DNA of 64,000 nucleotides from an uncultured Algibacter sp. (lineage in GTDB: Bacteria > Bacteroidota > Bacteroidia > Flavobacteriales > Flavobacteriaceae): positions 1 to 64,000 of the forward strand of contig CALKXS010000102.1 in the NCBI GenBank assembly GCA_938003745.1, in the 5' to 3' direction. Positions 52,795 through 63,958 of the stretch are shown piece by piece (the first letter of the stretch is position 1; the number at the start of each line of letters is the position of its first letter). The notes beneath the pieces are model-generated. The model made no database searches and was not told the origin of the DNA. It saw only the letters and a list, made by a program, of their open reading frames with translations. The translations under genes were made by a program, and so were the position numbers.

Positions 52795-53325
52795 ATGAGT
52801 GAAGAAAGTAAAATTTTAGACGATAAAAAATATAGCAAACTTATTATTGCTTTGTCGATAATTATTCCTTTCGCAGTTGCAGTACTTTTTGGAATTAAAA
52901 TAGATTTAGAATTGCCTGTTTTCTTACCGCCAATTTACGCAACAATAAATGCTATTACGGCATTGATTTTAATACTAGCTGTAGTACAAATAAAAAAAGG
53001 AAATAGAAAAGGGCATGAAAAACTTATGAAGCTTGCAGTAGTCTTATCTGTGCTCTTTTTAGTGTTATATGTTTTGTATCATATGACAAGTGATTCTACT
53101 AAATTTGGAGGAGAAGGTGTTATAACATATTTCTATTATTTCATCTTATTAACTCATATTTTGTTATCTATAGTGATTATTCCTTTTGTACTAATTACTT
53201 ATGTGCGAGGCATTACAAATAATATAGAGAAACATAAAAAGATAGCAAAAATAACATTTCCGCTTTGGCTGTATGTCGCTATTACTGGTGTTATTGTTTA
53301 TTTTATGATATCTCCATATTATTAG
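52795..53325 (+). CDS. DUF420 membrane protein (CtaM-like oxidase assembly factor)
   Basis: 176 aa polytopic; LPPIYATINAITALILI, KGHEKLMKLA, ILLTHILLSIVIIPFVLITYVRG, HKKIAKITFPLWLYVAITGVIVYFM. Confidence 0.88.
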   Translation: MSEESKILDDKKYSKLIIALSIIIPFAVAVLFGIKIDLELPVFLPPIYATINAITALILILAVVQIKKGNRKGHEKLMKLAVVLSVLFLVLYVLYHMTSDSTKFGGEGVITYFYYFILLTHILLSIVIIPFVLITYVRGITNNIEKHKKIAKITFPLWLYVAITGVIVYFMISPYY

Positions 53326-53348
53326 TTTTATAAGATTAAAAATTTATA

Positions 53349-53567
53349 ATGAAAAATAAGATTCTCTTTTTTGTTTTCACTCTTCTCTTTTTTCTTGATA
53401 CGAATGCACAATGCGCTATGTGTCGTGCCGTTTTAGAAAGCGAACAAGGTCAAACTACGGCAAAGGGTATAAACAATGGAATCGTTTATCTCATGGCAAT
53501 TCCTTATGTGCTTGTGGGGGGAATTGGCTATTTTATTTATAAGAAATTCAATAAGTTAAAAAAATAA
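53349..53567 (+). CDS. Small exported/membrane protein with CxxC motif
   Basis: 72 aa; signal peptide, CAMCRAVLESEQG, TM helix, basic tail. Confidence 0.7.
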   Translation: MKNKILFFVFTLLFFLDTNAQCAMCRAVLESEQGQTTAKGINNGIVYLMAIPYVLVGGIGYFIYKKFNKLKK

Positions 53568-53676
53568 TAAAAATTTTCTGGCTTAATTTTTGTAACATTT
53601 CTTTGTGTTTTAACTCTTACCTATAAATACATTAAACTTTAGTGTTTTTAATGGTATTAACTAATCAATCAAAAAA

Positions 53677-54378
53677 ATGTTAAAAATCAATCAACTGCAT
53701 AAATCTTATGCTATAGGAGATTCTAGTTTACATGTTTTAAAAGGTATTGATCTTTCTGTTGATAAAGGAGAAATGGTAGCCATAATGGGGTCTTCTGGCT
53801 CAGGGAAATCTACCTTACTTAATATTATTGGTATGTTGGATGAAGCTGATTCTGGAGATTACATTCTCGATGAACTTCCAATTAAAGACCTTACCGAAAA
53901 AAAAGCAGCGGTTTATAGAAACAGGTTTCTAGGTTTCATTTTTCAATCTTTCAATCTTATTAATTATAAAACGGCAGTAGAGAATGTTGCACTTCCGTTG
54001 TATTATCAAGGTATGAAACGGAAAGAAAGACACGAATTGGCAATGTTTCATTTGGGGAAAGTTGGATTAGCAGATTGGGCAAAACATTTACCAAAAGAAC
54101 TTTCTGGAGGTCAAAAACAACGTGTTGCTATTGCTCGTGCTTTGGCGGCAAACCCGAAATTGCTTTTAGCTGATGAGCCTACTGGTGCTTTAGATACCAA
54201 AACATCTCACGAGATCATGGAATTTATCCAATCTTTAAATGATGAAGGGAAAACTATTTTAATGGTAACACATGAAGAAGATATAGCCAATATGTGTAAG
54301 CGTATTGTGCGTTTGCGTGATGGTGTTATTATGGAAGATAAAAGAGTAGAACAAATTAGAGCCGAACAATATGTTTGA
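53677..54378 (+). CDS. ABC transporter ATP-binding protein (MacB/LolD-type)
   Basis: Walker A GSSGSGKST, signature LSGGQKQRVAIARAL, Walker B LLLADEPT. Confidence 0.96.
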   Translation: MLKINQLHKSYAIGDSSLHVLKGIDLSVDKGEMVAIMGSSGSGKSTLLNIIGMLDEADSGDYILDELPIKDLTEKKAAVYRNRFLGFIFQSFNLINYKTAVENVALPLYYQGMKRKERHELAMFHLGKVGLADWAKHLPKELSGGQKQRVAIARALAANPKLLLADEPTGALDTKTSHEIMEFIQSLNDEGKTILMVTHEEDIANMCKRIVRLRDGVIMEDKRVEQIRAEQYV

Positions 54379-55600
54379 TTTAGATCTTTGGCGAGAAATA
54401 TTTCAGAGTATAAATATGAACAGAACTAGGAGTCTATTATCTGGTTTTACTGTTGCGTTTGCTATTTTATTATTTACAGTACTTTTTGCTATTGCCAATG
54501 GGTTACAAAACACGTTTTCTGAAGCTTTTGTAGATGAGGCAGCTAATTCTATTTTTATAAAGTCTGGACGAACAACCAAAGCCCATAAAGGTTTACAAGC
54601 GGGAAGACGTATTCAATTTAAAAATGAAGATTTCGATTATGTGAAAGAAGAGTTTGGGGATAAGGTTGAATTTATTACTGCTAGAATATACAAAAACGTA
54701 AATGCAACTTATAAAAATGAACAAAGTACATATCCGCTTAGAGCTGTACATCCAGACCATCAGTTTTTGGAAAAAACACTTATTCAATCTGGAAGATATA
54801 TAAATCAAAATGATTTAGATAACAATACAAAGTCAGTTGTTATTGGCCGGTTAGTAGAGGAGGACTTATTCATTAAAAAAGAAGCTTTAGGAAAGTACAT
54901 TAATTTAAACGGGATTCCATATAAAGTGGTGGGTGTATTTCATGACGATGGAGGCGATAACGAAGAACGTATAATATATATGCCTGTAACCACGGCACAA
55001 CGTATTTATGGAAATAATGATTATATCAATCAAATAAATTTGACATATAATCCAGAAATGGATTATGATCAAGCTTTATCATTTAGTACGCTACTTACTA
55101 AAAAACTTAAAAATCGTTTTTCTATTGCAAAAAATGACCAACGTGCGGTTAGAGTTCGTAACATGGCGCAAGGAACTAAAGCTATAAGCCAAATGAGTTT
55201 TGGGTTAACAATTATAATTCTAGTGATTGGTTTTGGAACTTTAATTGCGGGAATTGTGGGTATTAGTAATATCATGATCTTTATTGTTAAAGAGCGAACT
55301 AAAGAAATAGGAATACGTAAAGCCTTAGGGGCTTCTCCCAAATCAATTGTATCAATAATTTTAATAGAATCTATTCTTATTACAGCCATTGCAGGTTATA
55401 TTGGTTTGTTAATTGGAGTAGGCGTTTTAGAGCTAGTTGGCCCTAGTTTAGAAGACTATTTTATTAAAGATCCAGGAGTAAGTAATAGTTTGGTTATTGG
55501 CGCAACAGCAACTTTAATTATAGCTGGAGCTATTGCTGGATATTTGCCAGCCAAAAAAGCCTCAAAAATAAAACCAATAATAGCCCTTAGAAACGATTAA
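54371..55600 (+). CDS. ABC transporter permease (MacB-type, FtsX domain)
   Basis: NRTRSLLSGFTVAFAILLF; IMIFIVKERTKEIGIRKALGASPKSI. Confidence 0.94.
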   Translation: MFDLDLWREIFQSINMNRTRSLLSGFTVAFAILLFTVLFAIANGLQNTFSEAFVDEAANSIFIKSGRTTKAHKGLQAGRRIQFKNEDFDYVKEEFGDKVEFITARIYKNVNATYKNEQSTYPLRAVHPDHQFLEKTLIQSGRYINQNDLDNNTKSVVIGRLVEEDLFIKKEALGKYINLNGIPYKVVGVFHDDGGDNEERIIYMPVTTAQRIYGNNDYINQINLTYNPEMDYDQALSFSTLLTKKLKNRFSIAKNDQRAVRVRNMAQGTKAISQMSFGLTIIILVIGFGTLIAGIVGISNIMIFIVKERTKEIGIRKALGASPKSIVSIILIESILITAIAGYIGLLIGVGVLELVGPSLEDYFIKDPGVSNSLVIGATATLIIAGAIAGYLPAKKASKIKPIIALRND

Positions 55601-55602
55601 TT

Positions 55603-56847
55603 ATGTTTAAATTTTTATTCGATAGAGATACATGGCAAGAAGTTTATGATAGCTTTAGTAAAAATAAACTAAGGTCTATATTGACTATGGTTGGAGTTTG
55701 GTGGGGTATATTGTTACTTATAGGCTTATTAGGTTCTGCAAAAGGCTTAGAAAATTCATTTAATCGTTTGTTTGGAGACTTTGCAACTAACAGTGTGTTT
55801 GTATGGGGGCAAAATACAAGCAAGCCATTTAAAGGGTTTCAAGAAGGAAGACGGGTTCGTTTGTCTTTAAGTGATGCTAAGAAAGTTGAAGAGAATATAG
55901 AAGGTATTGAGTTTGTGGTTCCAAGAAATCAAAATCAATCATTAGTTGTTAGAAACTTTATCTCAGGTACTTTTACTGTTAATGGTGATTACCCATTGCT
56001 AGATAAAGTTCAAAAGAAGAATTTATCTCATGGGCGATTTATAAATCAAAATGATATTGATGACAATAAAAAAGTTGTTGTGGTTTCTAATGAAGTTTAT
56101 AAGCAACTTTTTGAAAAATATAAAGAACCCATTGGTGAATATATCCAGATTAATAATATCAATTTTAAAGTAATTGGTATGTTCGAAAATGGTAATGTTA
56201 ATATGGGACCAACTTCAGATATGCATATTCCATTTACAACTTTTCAGCATATTTATAATAAAGGTGATAGGATTGGTTGGATGATGATTACAGGAAAACC
56301 TGAATATGATATTAAACAAATTGAAGAAGACTCAAAACTATTATTAAAGAATCTTAATAAAATTCATCCGGAAGATAAACGTGCATTTGGAAGTTTTAAT
56401 TTAGGTGATCAGTTTTCAAAAATGACTGGTTTTTTAACAGGGATGCAGTTTTTAACTTGGTTTGTAGGTATCGCTACTTTATTTGCAGGAGTCTTTGCAA
56501 TTGGTAATATTTTATTAATTACGGTTAAAGAACGAACAAAAGAAATAGGCGTGCGTAGGGCTCTAGGAGCCACTCCTTTTGAAATAAAAAGACAAATAGT
56601 TGTAGAGGCTGTGTTTTTAACAATGGTAGCAGGCCTCTTCGGAATCATTACAGGAGGATGGATTTTAATAGGTCTAGATGCTGCGTTTGGTCAAGGAGAA
56701 GATGCAACAATAGTAAATGCTTCTGTATCTATAGCTGTTGTATTTATAGCATTAATAATATTAGTAGTTCTGGGAACTTTAATTGGATTAATTCCTGCAT
56801 TTAAAGCCACAAGTATAAAACCAATAGAAGCATTAAGAGAAGAATAA
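55603..56847 (+). CDS. ABC transporter permease (MacB-type, FtsX domain)
   Basis: KNKLRSILTMVGVWWGILLL; ILLITVKERTKEIGVRRALGATPFEI. Confidence 0.94.
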   Translation: MFKFLFDRDTWQEVYDSFSKNKLRSILTMVGVWWGILLLIGLLGSAKGLENSFNRLFGDFATNSVFVWGQNTSKPFKGFQEGRRVRLSLSDAKKVEENIEGIEFVVPRNQNQSLVVRNFISGTFTVNGDYPLLDKVQKKNLSHGRFINQNDIDDNKKVVVVSNEVYKQLFEKYKEPIGEYIQINNINFKVIGMFENGNVNMGPTSDMHIPFTTFQHIYNKGDRIGWMMITGKPEYDIKQIEEDSKLLLKNLNKIHPEDKRAFGSFNLGDQFSKMTGFLTGMQFLTWFVGIATLFAGVFAIGNILLITVKERTKEIGVRRALGATPFEIKRQIVVEAVFLTMVAGLFGIITGGWILIGLDAAFGQGEDATIVNASVSIAVVFIALIILVVLGTLIGLIPAFKATSIKPIEALREE

Positions 56848-56859
56848 ACAATCAAAAAA

Positions 56860-57981
56860 ATGAATAAAACAGTAAAAATTATTTTAGGACTACTTGTAGT
56901 TGTATTACTAATCTTTGTATTGAAATATTTTAAGGACTCCAATTCTAAAGATATTGAAGAATTTAAGGTGGAAGAACCTTTTTATACCTCAATAAATACA
57001 AAAGCAGTTGCCACAGGAAAATTAAATCCAGAAGAAGAAATTGAATTGAAACCTCAAATTTCAGGCATTGTAGATCAAATTTTAGTAGAAGAAGGAGATT
57101 TGGTTAAAAAAGGTGATTTAATAGCCAAAATTAGAGTAGTACCTAATGAGCAAAGCTTGGTTAGCGCAAAGAGTAGAATCGCTTCCGCAAAATTATCTTA
57201 TGATAATAATAAGGTGAAATATGATAGAGACAAAAAACTTTTTGATAAAGGTGTTATTTCTGTTCAGAATTTTGAGAATAGTGAGTTGACTTTCAATCAA
57301 TCTAAAGAGTCTTATGCTCAAGCACAAAATGATTATCAAATTATAAAAAGAGGATCTATATCTGGAGGTAATTCTGCAAACACCAATATTATAGCCCAAA
57401 TCTCTGGTACTATACTAGAAATTCCGGTAAGAGAAGGTGATCAAGTTATTCAAAGTAATAATTTTAACGCAGGTACAACTATTGCTACAGTTGCAGATAT
57501 GAGCCTTATGATTTTTGAAGGTAAAGTTGATGAAGCCGAAGTAGGTAAATTAGAAGAAGGAAAAGAGATTAAAGTGGTTCTTGGTGCCATAAATGATAAA
57601 GAGTTTCCTGCTACATTAACGTTTGTTGCTCCAAAAGGAAAAGAAGAAAATGGAGCTGTTCAATTTACAATTAAAGCTAATGTAGTCATAGACTCTACAG
57701 TTAATATTAGAGCTGGATATAGCGCTAATGCAGAGATTGATATAGAGAATAAAGACAGCGTACTTAGTATAAAAGAAGCTTTACTTCAATTTAACAGAAT
57801 AACAGAAAAGCCATTTGTAGAAATTCTGAAAGAAGATAATAAATTCAAAAAGAAAAGTGTGAAGTTAGGTTTGTCTGATGGTATTAATGTAGAGATTATT
57901 GATGGTGTTGAAATGGGTGATAAAATTAAAGTTTGGAATAAAGTATCAGATAAAGAAGAAAAGGAAGATGAAGAAAAATAG
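56860..57981 (+). CDS. HlyD/MacA-type periplasmic adaptor subunit
   Basis: N-terminal TM; TGKLNPEEEIELKPQISGIVDQILVEEGDLVKKGDLIAKI lipoyl-like hairpin. Confidence 0.94.
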   Translation: MNKTVKIILGLLVVVLLIFVLKYFKDSNSKDIEEFKVEEPFYTSINTKAVATGKLNPEEEIELKPQISGIVDQILVEEGDLVKKGDLIAKIRVVPNEQSLVSAKSRIASAKLSYDNNKVKYDRDKKLFDKGVISVQNFENSELTFNQSKESYAQAQNDYQIIKRGSISGGNSANTNIIAQISGTILEIPVREGDQVIQSNNFNAGTTIATVADMSLMIFEGKVDEAEVGKLEEGKEIKVVLGAINDKEFPATLTFVAPKGKEENGAVQFTIKANVVIDSTVNIRAGYSANAEIDIENKDSVLSIKEALLQFNRITEKPFVEILKEDNKFKKKSVKLGLSDGINVEIIDGVEMGDKIKVWNKVSDKEEKEDEEK

Positions 57982-59362
57982 AAATAGATTAAAACGTTTT
58001 AAAGGAATTATATTAGGGCTTTGTTTTGTTGGGATGTCTGCATTTTCACAAGAAAAGAAATGGACACTTCAGGAGTGTGTAAATTATGCTTTAGAAAATA
58101 ATATTTCTATTAAGAGAACTCAACTTGACGCCATAACAGCAAAAGAAGATGTTACCATTGCAAAATCTAATTTTTTGCCAACGCTAAGGGCATCTGCTTC
58201 TCATAATTATAATTTTGGATCATTTCTTGGTCAAAATGGTAGTAGAATATCAAGAGATTCAAGGGGTAATAGTTTTGGAATAAATTCAGGGATAACGATT
58301 TTTAATGGTTTTCAAAACACAAATTTATATAGACAAGCAAAATTAGGTATTGAGACTAGTAAACTTCAATTAGATATTTTAAAGAACAATGTTTCTTTAA
58401 ATGTAGTTAATGCTTATTTAAACGTTTTACTTAATAAGGAAGCATTAAAACTAGCAGAGGAACAAGTTGGAATTAGTGAGGTGAATTTAGATCAAATGAC
58501 TGAATCTGTTGATGCAGGTGTAAGAGCTAAAGCAGATTTTCTATTAGCAAAATCCCAATTAGCAAGCGATGGAGAGCGTATGGTAAATGCTCAAAATAGT
58601 GTAGACTTGTCTTTGTTAGGTTTATCGCAATTACTGCAAATTTCTAAAGATAGTTTTGATATAGAAAGTCTTTTAATTGATTTAAGTAATGCCGTTTTAA
58701 CCTACAAAAGTACTAATGAAATTTTGTCTTATGCATTAACTAGTAGACCCGAAATTAAAAATGCAAAACTAAATGTAGAGAATGCAGAATTGAATATTAA
58801 TATAGCAAAAAGTTCTTATTATCCTACTTTAACTTTAGGAGGTGGAATTAGTACTTCTTATCAACATCAGCAAGGGGAAGATGATGTTATTCCAATCTTT
58901 GATAATACAACAGGAACATTGCTTGAGTTAAGACCAAATGGTTTTGGAAAGCAGTTAGATAATAATTTAGGATACAATTTTGGATTGAGTTTAAATATTC
59001 CAATATTTTCAGGTTTTAGAAATGATGCAAATGTTAGTAAATCTAAGGTTAATAAAGAGCGATTGAACTTAGCTTTAGAACAGGAAAAACAAACTTTAGC
59101 GACAAACATAGAACAAGCATATGCTGATGCTAAAGCGTCTTTAAAACAATATGAAGCGTCAAAAATATCTATGATAGCTCAAGAAGAGACTTTTAAAAAT
59201 GAACAAGAGAAATATGATTTAGGAATAAGTACATCTTTTGATTTGGAACAAGTTAAAAATAGGTTAATTAATGCTCAGTCATCTTTTTTAAATGCAAAGT
59301 ATAATTTCGTTTTTAAAACAAAAGTGTTAGATTTTTATATGGGTAAATCATTGACTGATTAA
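57968..59362 (+). CDS. TolC family outer-membrane protein
   Basis: WTLQECVNYALENNISIKRTQL; repeated coiled-coil halves; start MKKNRNRLKRF overlaps the adaptor stop by 14 nt. Confidence 0.94.
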   Translation: MKKNRNRLKRFKGIILGLCFVGMSAFSQEKKWTLQECVNYALENNISIKRTQLDAITAKEDVTIAKSNFLPTLRASASHNYNFGSFLGQNGSRISRDSRGNSFGINSGITIFNGFQNTNLYRQAKLGIETSKLQLDILKNNVSLNVVNAYLNVLLNKEALKLAEEQVGISEVNLDQMTESVDAGVRAKADFLLAKSQLASDGERMVNAQNSVDLSLLGLSQLLQISKDSFDIESLLIDLSNAVLTYKSTNEILSYALTSRPEIKNAKLNVENAELNINIAKSSYYPTLTLGGGISTSYQHQQGEDDVIPIFDNTTGTLLELRPNGFGKQLDNNLGYNFGLSLNIPIFSGFRNDANVSKSKVNKERLNLALEQEKQTLATNIEQAYADAKASLKQYEASKISMIAQEETFKNEQEKYDLGISTSFDLEQVKNRLINAQSSFLNAKYNFVFKTKVLDFYMGKSLTD

Positions 59363-59386
59363 TTAGATTTCTCATATATTTATGGC

Positions 59387-59884
59387 ATGAATAAAATAGT
59401 ATCAATTATTATCGTATTTATTTGTTTTGCGTCATACGGTCAAGCCGAAAAAAAAAATTGGGCAAAATCATTTCTTAACGAAAAAGCGCCAGATTTTATT
59501 GTAGAAAAATGGATTTCCAAAAAACCAAAAACAGAAAATAAATTTATTCTCGTAGATTTTTGGGCAACTTGGTGTGGCCCATGTAAAAGAGCTATTCCTG
59601 AGTTGAATACGTTTCAAAAAGAGTTTCAAGACAATTTAATTGTTATTGGAATTAGTGAAGAGTCTGTTAGTAAAGTAAAGCAACAAGTAAATCCCAAAAT
59701 AGAATATTATAATGCCATAGATACCAGGGCAACTTTAAAAAGTTTGTTTGAAGTTAGAGGTATTCCTCATTGTGTACTAATAGATCCAAATGGTATTGTG
59801 CGTTGGGAAGGTTGGCCACAATTAAAAGGATTTGAATTAACTTCGCAAGTAATTAAAGACCTTATTGAAAAGTATAAATTGTAA
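59387..59884 (+). CDS. TlpA-like thioredoxin family protein
   Basis: Signal peptide; LVDFWATWCGPCKRAIPELNTF; VRGIPHCVLIDPNG. Confidence 0.95.
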   Translation: MNKIVSIIIVFICFASYGQAEKKNWAKSFLNEKAPDFIVEKWISKKPKTENKFILVDFWATWCGPCKRAIPELNTFQKEFQDNLIVIGISEESVSKVKQQVNPKIEYYNAIDTRATLKSLFEVRGIPHCVLIDPNGIVRWEGWPQLKGFELTSQVIKDLIEKYKL

Positions 59885-60558
59885 TGAGTTTTATTCTAAA
59901 TATTGAAACAGCAACAACAAACTGTTCTGTATCGCTTTCGCGGAAGGGAAAAACAATTGTTTTAAAAGAAGATTATAACGATAACTATTCGCATGCAGAA
60001 AGGTTGCATGTGTACATTGACGATGTTTTAAAAGAAGCCAATGTTAAGCAAGAAGAATTAAGTGCTATAGCGATTAGTAAAGGCCCAGGATCTTATACAG
60101 GTTTGCGTATTGGTGTTTCGGCTGTAAAAGGGCTGTGTTTTGCTTTAGATAAGCCATTAATTTCAATTCCAACCTTAGAAGCTTTAGCTCATCAAGTAAA
60201 AATTGATGAAGGAATTATTATTTCAATGTTAGATGCACGTCGTATGGAAGTGTTTTCGGCTATTTATGACTCTAATTATAATGAAATTAGAGAAACTCAA
60301 GCACAAATTTTAGATGCAACTTCTTTTGAAGACTATTTAGAAAAAGGTAAAGTTTACTTTGTAGGGAATGGTGTAGAGAAAACAAAAGAATTAATTAAAC
60401 ACCCTAATGCTGTTTTTGTTGAAAATAAGCTGCCTTCTGCTAATGAAATGTGTCTATTGTCTTATAATAAATTTCAAATAAATGACATTGAAGATACGGC
60501 TTATTTTGAGCCTTATTATCTTAAAGATTTTGTGGCTTTAAAACCAAAGAAGAAATAG
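59884..60558 (+). CDS. tsaB: tRNA threonylcarbamoyladenosine biosynthesis protein TsaB
   Basis: ILNIETATTNCSVSLS, ISKGPGSYTGLRIGVSAVKGLCFAL, MLDARRMEVFSAIYD. Confidence 0.96.
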   Translation: MSFILNIETATTNCSVSLSRKGKTIVLKEDYNDNYSHAERLHVYIDDVLKEANVKQEELSAIAISKGPGSYTGLRIGVSAVKGLCFALDKPLISIPTLEALAHQVKIDEGIIISMLDARRMEVFSAIYDSNYNEIRETQAQILDATSFEDYLEKGKVYFVGNGVEKTKELIKHPNAVFVENKLPSANEMCLLSYNKFQINDIEDTAYFEPYYLKDFVALKPKKK

Positions 60559-60580
60559 AATTATCGAACATTATAGACAT

Positions 60581-60618
60581 AAAAAAACCTGTTTAATTTA
60601 AATTAAACAGGTTTTTTT
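60581..60618. terminator. Bidirectional terminator between tsaB and the mscS-like gene
   Basis: AAAAAAACCTGTTTAATTTAAATTAAACAGGTTTTTTT near-perfect palindrome between convergent genes. Confidence 0.9.
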
Positions 60619-60633
60619 ATTTAAAGATGCTTC

Positions 60634-61449
60634 TTAAGCGTCTTTATGAATTTCAACAGAATGCGGGTAAGGTATTTCAATACCAGCAGCATCAAGTGCT
60701 AATTTACATTTTTCAATAGTACCAAAGTACACGTCCCAATAATCATCTACGGTTGCAAATGGTCTTACAGCAAAATTCACAGAACTATCTGCAAGTTCAG
60801 AAACATTAACCGTTGGAGCAGGGTCTTGTAATACCTGAGGATTATCTGTTAATACTTTTAATAAAACGGCTTTGGTTTGTTTTATATCTGCGTCATAACT
60901 TACACCAATAGTTAAGTCTACACGTAGTTTTCCTTCTGTAGAATAATTAGTGATATTACCATTAGATAAAGCTGCATTAGGTATAATAATTTCTTTATTA
61001 GTTGGAGAGATAATTTTAGTTGTAAAAATTTCAATTTCTTTTACCACACCAAGTTCACCTTGCGCTTCAATTAAATCTCCAATTTTAATTGGTTTAAATA
61101 CCATTAGTAAAACACCACCAGCAAAATTAGCTAAAGAACCTTGTAAAGCCATACCTATAGCTAAACCTGCGGCAGCTAAAATTGCAGCAAAAGATGTTGT
61201 TTCTACACCTAGTTGAGATAAAATAGTTAAGATTAACAATATTTTTAAAATCCAACCAATTAAATTAAGTAAGAACTTTTGAAGACTTTCATCATAGTTC
61301 TGTTTAGTCATTACTTTAGATATCCCTTTTGTTATTTTTTTAATAACCCAAGAACCAATAATCCAAATAACTATAGCTCCAATAACTTTTAGACCATATT
61401 CAGTCCCTAATTCAATCCATTTCCCTGTGTCGATGCTTTCTAAATCCAT
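60634..61449 (-). CDS. Small-conductance mechanosensitive channel (MscS family)
   Basis: FAAILAAAGLAIGMALQGSLANFAGGVLLMVFKPIKIGDLIEAQGELGVVKEIEIFTT. Confidence 0.96.
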   Translation of the reverse strand: MDLESIDTGKWIELGTEYGLKVIGAIVIWIIGSWVIKKITKGISKVMTKQNYDESLQKFLLNLIGWILKILLILTILSQLGVETTSFAAILAAAGLAIGMALQGSLANFAGGVLLMVFKPIKIGDLIEAQGELGVVKEIEIFTTKIISPTNKEIIIPNAALSNGNITNYSTEGKLRVDLTIGVSYDADIKQTKAVLLKVLTDNPQVLQDPAPTVNVSELADSSVNFAVRPFATVDDYWDVYFGTIEKCKLALDAAGIEIPYPHSVEIHKDA

Positions 61450-61499
61450 GATTTTTTTATAGTTTTTAATGTGCGAAATTATAATATATAAGTAAATTT

Positions 61500-61859
61500 T
61501 TAAATATAAAAATAAAGAAAAATTAAACCAACTATTGCCGGAATTGATTGTACATAAAATAACTTAATTTTCTTTGTAGAGTATGACCCATAAATACCTG
61601 CTATGGTCACATAAATAAGAAAGAAATATGAGAAGTTAATGTCTTTTTGAATTATAGAGTATATTAAACCAGCAGCTAGAAAACCATTATAAAGACCTTG
61701 ATTTGCAGCTAAAATTTTAGTCTCTTCAGCAAGTTCTTTAGATTTTATACCAAAAGCATGCATGGTTTTTGGTTTGGTCCATAAAAACATTTCTAAAACC
61801 AAAAAATAAATATGTTCTAGAGCAACAAAACTTATTAATATAATAATTAATGAATTCAT
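61500..61859 (-). CDS. DUF1304 family membrane protein
   Basis: 119 aa; HIYFLVLEMFLWTKPKTMHAFG, ANQGLYNGFLAAGL, AGIYGSYSTKK. Confidence 0.9.
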   Translation of the reverse strand: MNSLIIILISFVALEHIYFLVLEMFLWTKPKTMHAFGIKSKELAEETKILAANQGLYNGFLAAGLIYSIIQKDINFSYFFLIYVTIAGIYGSYSTKKIKLFYVQSIPAIVGLIFLYFYI

Positions 61860-63958
61860 TATTTTATAAGGGTTATAGCTTTATCAACTTCTACTACTGG
61901 AAGTTTACAGGCTTTGTTTACACAAATATAAATTAATGTTTCCTTAGGGGTATATCTATTTTCTAGTAAAGGCATGTTATTATCTGAAACGCTTCCAGCT
62001 ATTAGCTTGTTTGGAATATATGTTTTATTCAAGTCTGTTATTTTTTGCTTAGCGTCTTTGCCAACTATAGCAACTTCATAAAAGGGCTTAGCGTAATTTA
62101 GCATCAAATTTAACCAGTTTGAATATCCAGAAGGATACTCTTGCATTTCTGATTTTACATTATTAAGCATAATTATTGCTGTTTTAGCAAAACGAGTGTC
62201 ATCAAAATAATGAGATAATTTAAATAAATTATTTGCCATAATAGAATTGCTAGCAGGAATTACATTGTCTCTATATTCAATACTTCTAGATACTAATGAT
62301 TTGTCATTATTAGATGTGAAATAGAACATGCTACTTTTTTCATCAAAGAAATGATCAAAAGTGTATTTTGTTAAATCATTAGCAGTATTTAACCATTTTT
62401 CATTTAACGTGTTTTCATAAAGCGTTATGAAAGCATCAATTGTAGATGCGTAATCTTCAAGGTAACCATTAATGTTACTAGTATCATTCTTAAAGTTATG
62501 GTTTAAACCTCCATCTTTTTTAAGTTGTGTATTTAAAATGAAGTTGGCATTTTTTTCCGCGGAAGCGAGATAATTTTTATCACCCAAAACACGATAAGCA
62601 TCAACATATCCTTTTAGCATTAGGGCATTCCATGAGGTTAACGTTTTATCATCTAATCTTGGTTTAGAACGTTTGTTTCTAATAGTAGAAAGTGTTTGTT
62701 TCCATTCGTTTTTCTTTTTATTTAAAGTTTCTAGGGATATGTTATGTTTTTTTAAGATAGATGCATCATCATCCTTTCTTATTAAAACATAGTTATTATG
62801 TTCCCATAATCCATAATTGTTAATATTGTAGTAATCTGAGAATAATTCATAATCATTTTCTAGAATTGTTTTTAAGTTCTCTTTTTGCCAAACGTAAAAA
62901 GCACCTTCTTCTAATTTGCCTTCAGGAGTATTACTGTCGGCATCAAGTGAAGAGTAAAAAGCACCGTTTTTTGCTGTCATTTCCTGTTCTACATATTTTA
63001 ATGTTTCTGTAATAACATCTTTATATAACTCATTTTTAGTAATAAGGTATGCATCGGCATATAAGCTAACTAACTGCCCATTATCATAAAGCATTTTTTC
63101 AAAATGTGGTACATGCCACTTAATGTCTGTTGAATATCTGGAAAATCCGCCGCCTACATGATCAAAAACACCACCATAGGCCATTTTAGTTAATGTAAGG
63201 TTTATATAGTCTTGTAGTTTTGTATCATTATTTTGATAAGCATGTCTTAAAAGGAAATGATAATTGTTAGGCATCATAAATTTTGGATCTCTATTGATAC
63301 CGCCATGTGTATTATCAAATTGATTGGACCATTTTTTTACAGCAGATTCAACAAAAGTTGTTTCAAAAACAGGCTCATTTGCATTTATGGTAACCATGTC
63401 TATAGATTTTATGCCTTCTTCGAGTTTACTAGCATATTCTATAAGTTTTTCAGGTTTTTCAGTATATAGTTTTGATATTTGGCTAAGGGTACTTGTCCAC
63501 TGTTCTTTTGGTAAGTAGGTGTCTCCCCAAACTGGTCTACCATCAGGTAAAGCAATAACGTTTAATGGCCAACCACCTCGCCCTTTCATAAGCTGGACGG
63601 CGTTCATGTAAACTTGATCTACGTCTGGACGTTCTTCTCTATCTACTTTTACATTAATAAAGTTTGTGTTCATGGTTTGTGCAACCAAACTATCTTCAAA
63701 ACTTTCGTGTTCCATAACATGGCACCAATGGCATGCAGCATAACCAACACTAATTAGCAGTAATTTATTTTCCTTTTTTGCTTTTTCTAGAGTTTTTTCA
63801 TTCCATGCATTCCAATCTACGGGATTGTGCGCATGTTGCAGTAAATAAGGACTGGTTCCATTTATAAGGTTGTTTGTAAATTGATGTTTTTCTGTATCAG
63901 TATTTTGCCCTTTGCAGCTTATTAAAATAATAGTTAAAAGTAGAGTGATGTGCTTCAT
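61859..63958 (-). CDS. DUF255 thioredoxin-domain protein (YyaL/SSP411 family), putative lipoprotein
   Basis: LIISCKGQN lipobox; [58 protein letters not shown]. Confidence 0.95.
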   Translation of the reverse strand: MKHITLLLTIILISCKGQNTDTEKHQFTNNLINGTSPYLLQHAHNPVDWNAWNEKTLEKAKKENKLLLISVGYAACHWCHVMEHESFEDSLVAQTMNTNFINVKVDREERPDVDQVYMNAVQLMKGRGGWPLNVIALPDGRPVWGDTYLPKEQWTSTLSQISKLYTEKPEKLIEYASKLEEGIKSIDMVTINANEPVFETTFVESAVKKWSNQFDNTHGGINRDPKFMMPNNYHFLLRHAYQNNDTKLQDYINLTLTKMAYGGVFDHVGGGFSRYSTDIKWHVPHFEKMLYDNGQLVSLYADAYLITKNELYKDVITETLKYVEQEMTAKNGAFYSSLDADSNTPEGKLEEGAFYVWQKENLKTILENDYELFSDYYNINNYGLWEHNNYVLIRKDDDASILKKHNISLETLNKKKNEWKQTLSTIRNKRSKPRLDDKTLTSWNALMLKGYVDAYRVLGDKNYLASAEKNANFILNTQLKKDGGLNHNFKNDTSNINGYLEDYASTIDAFITLYENTLNEKWLNTANDLTKYTFDHFFDEKSSMFYFTSNNDKSLVSRSIEYRDNVIPASNSIMANNLFKLSHYFDDTRFAKTAIIMLNNVKSEMQEYPSGYSNWLNLMLNYAKPFYEVAIVGKDAKQKITDLNKTYIPNKLIAGSVSDNNMPLLENRYTPKETLIYICVNKACKLPVVEVDKAITLIK

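Noticed and set aside
54593-56942. Antisense ORFs in the ABC permease genes (54593, 55069, 56409, 56691)
   Set aside because: Mirror of TM-rich coding sequence, no independent evidence.
53677-59362. ABC/HlyD/TolC cluster as a novel exporter
   Set aside because: Gene order and motifs fit an ordinary MacAB-TolC-type tripartite system with two permeases; substrate unknown but no unusual component.
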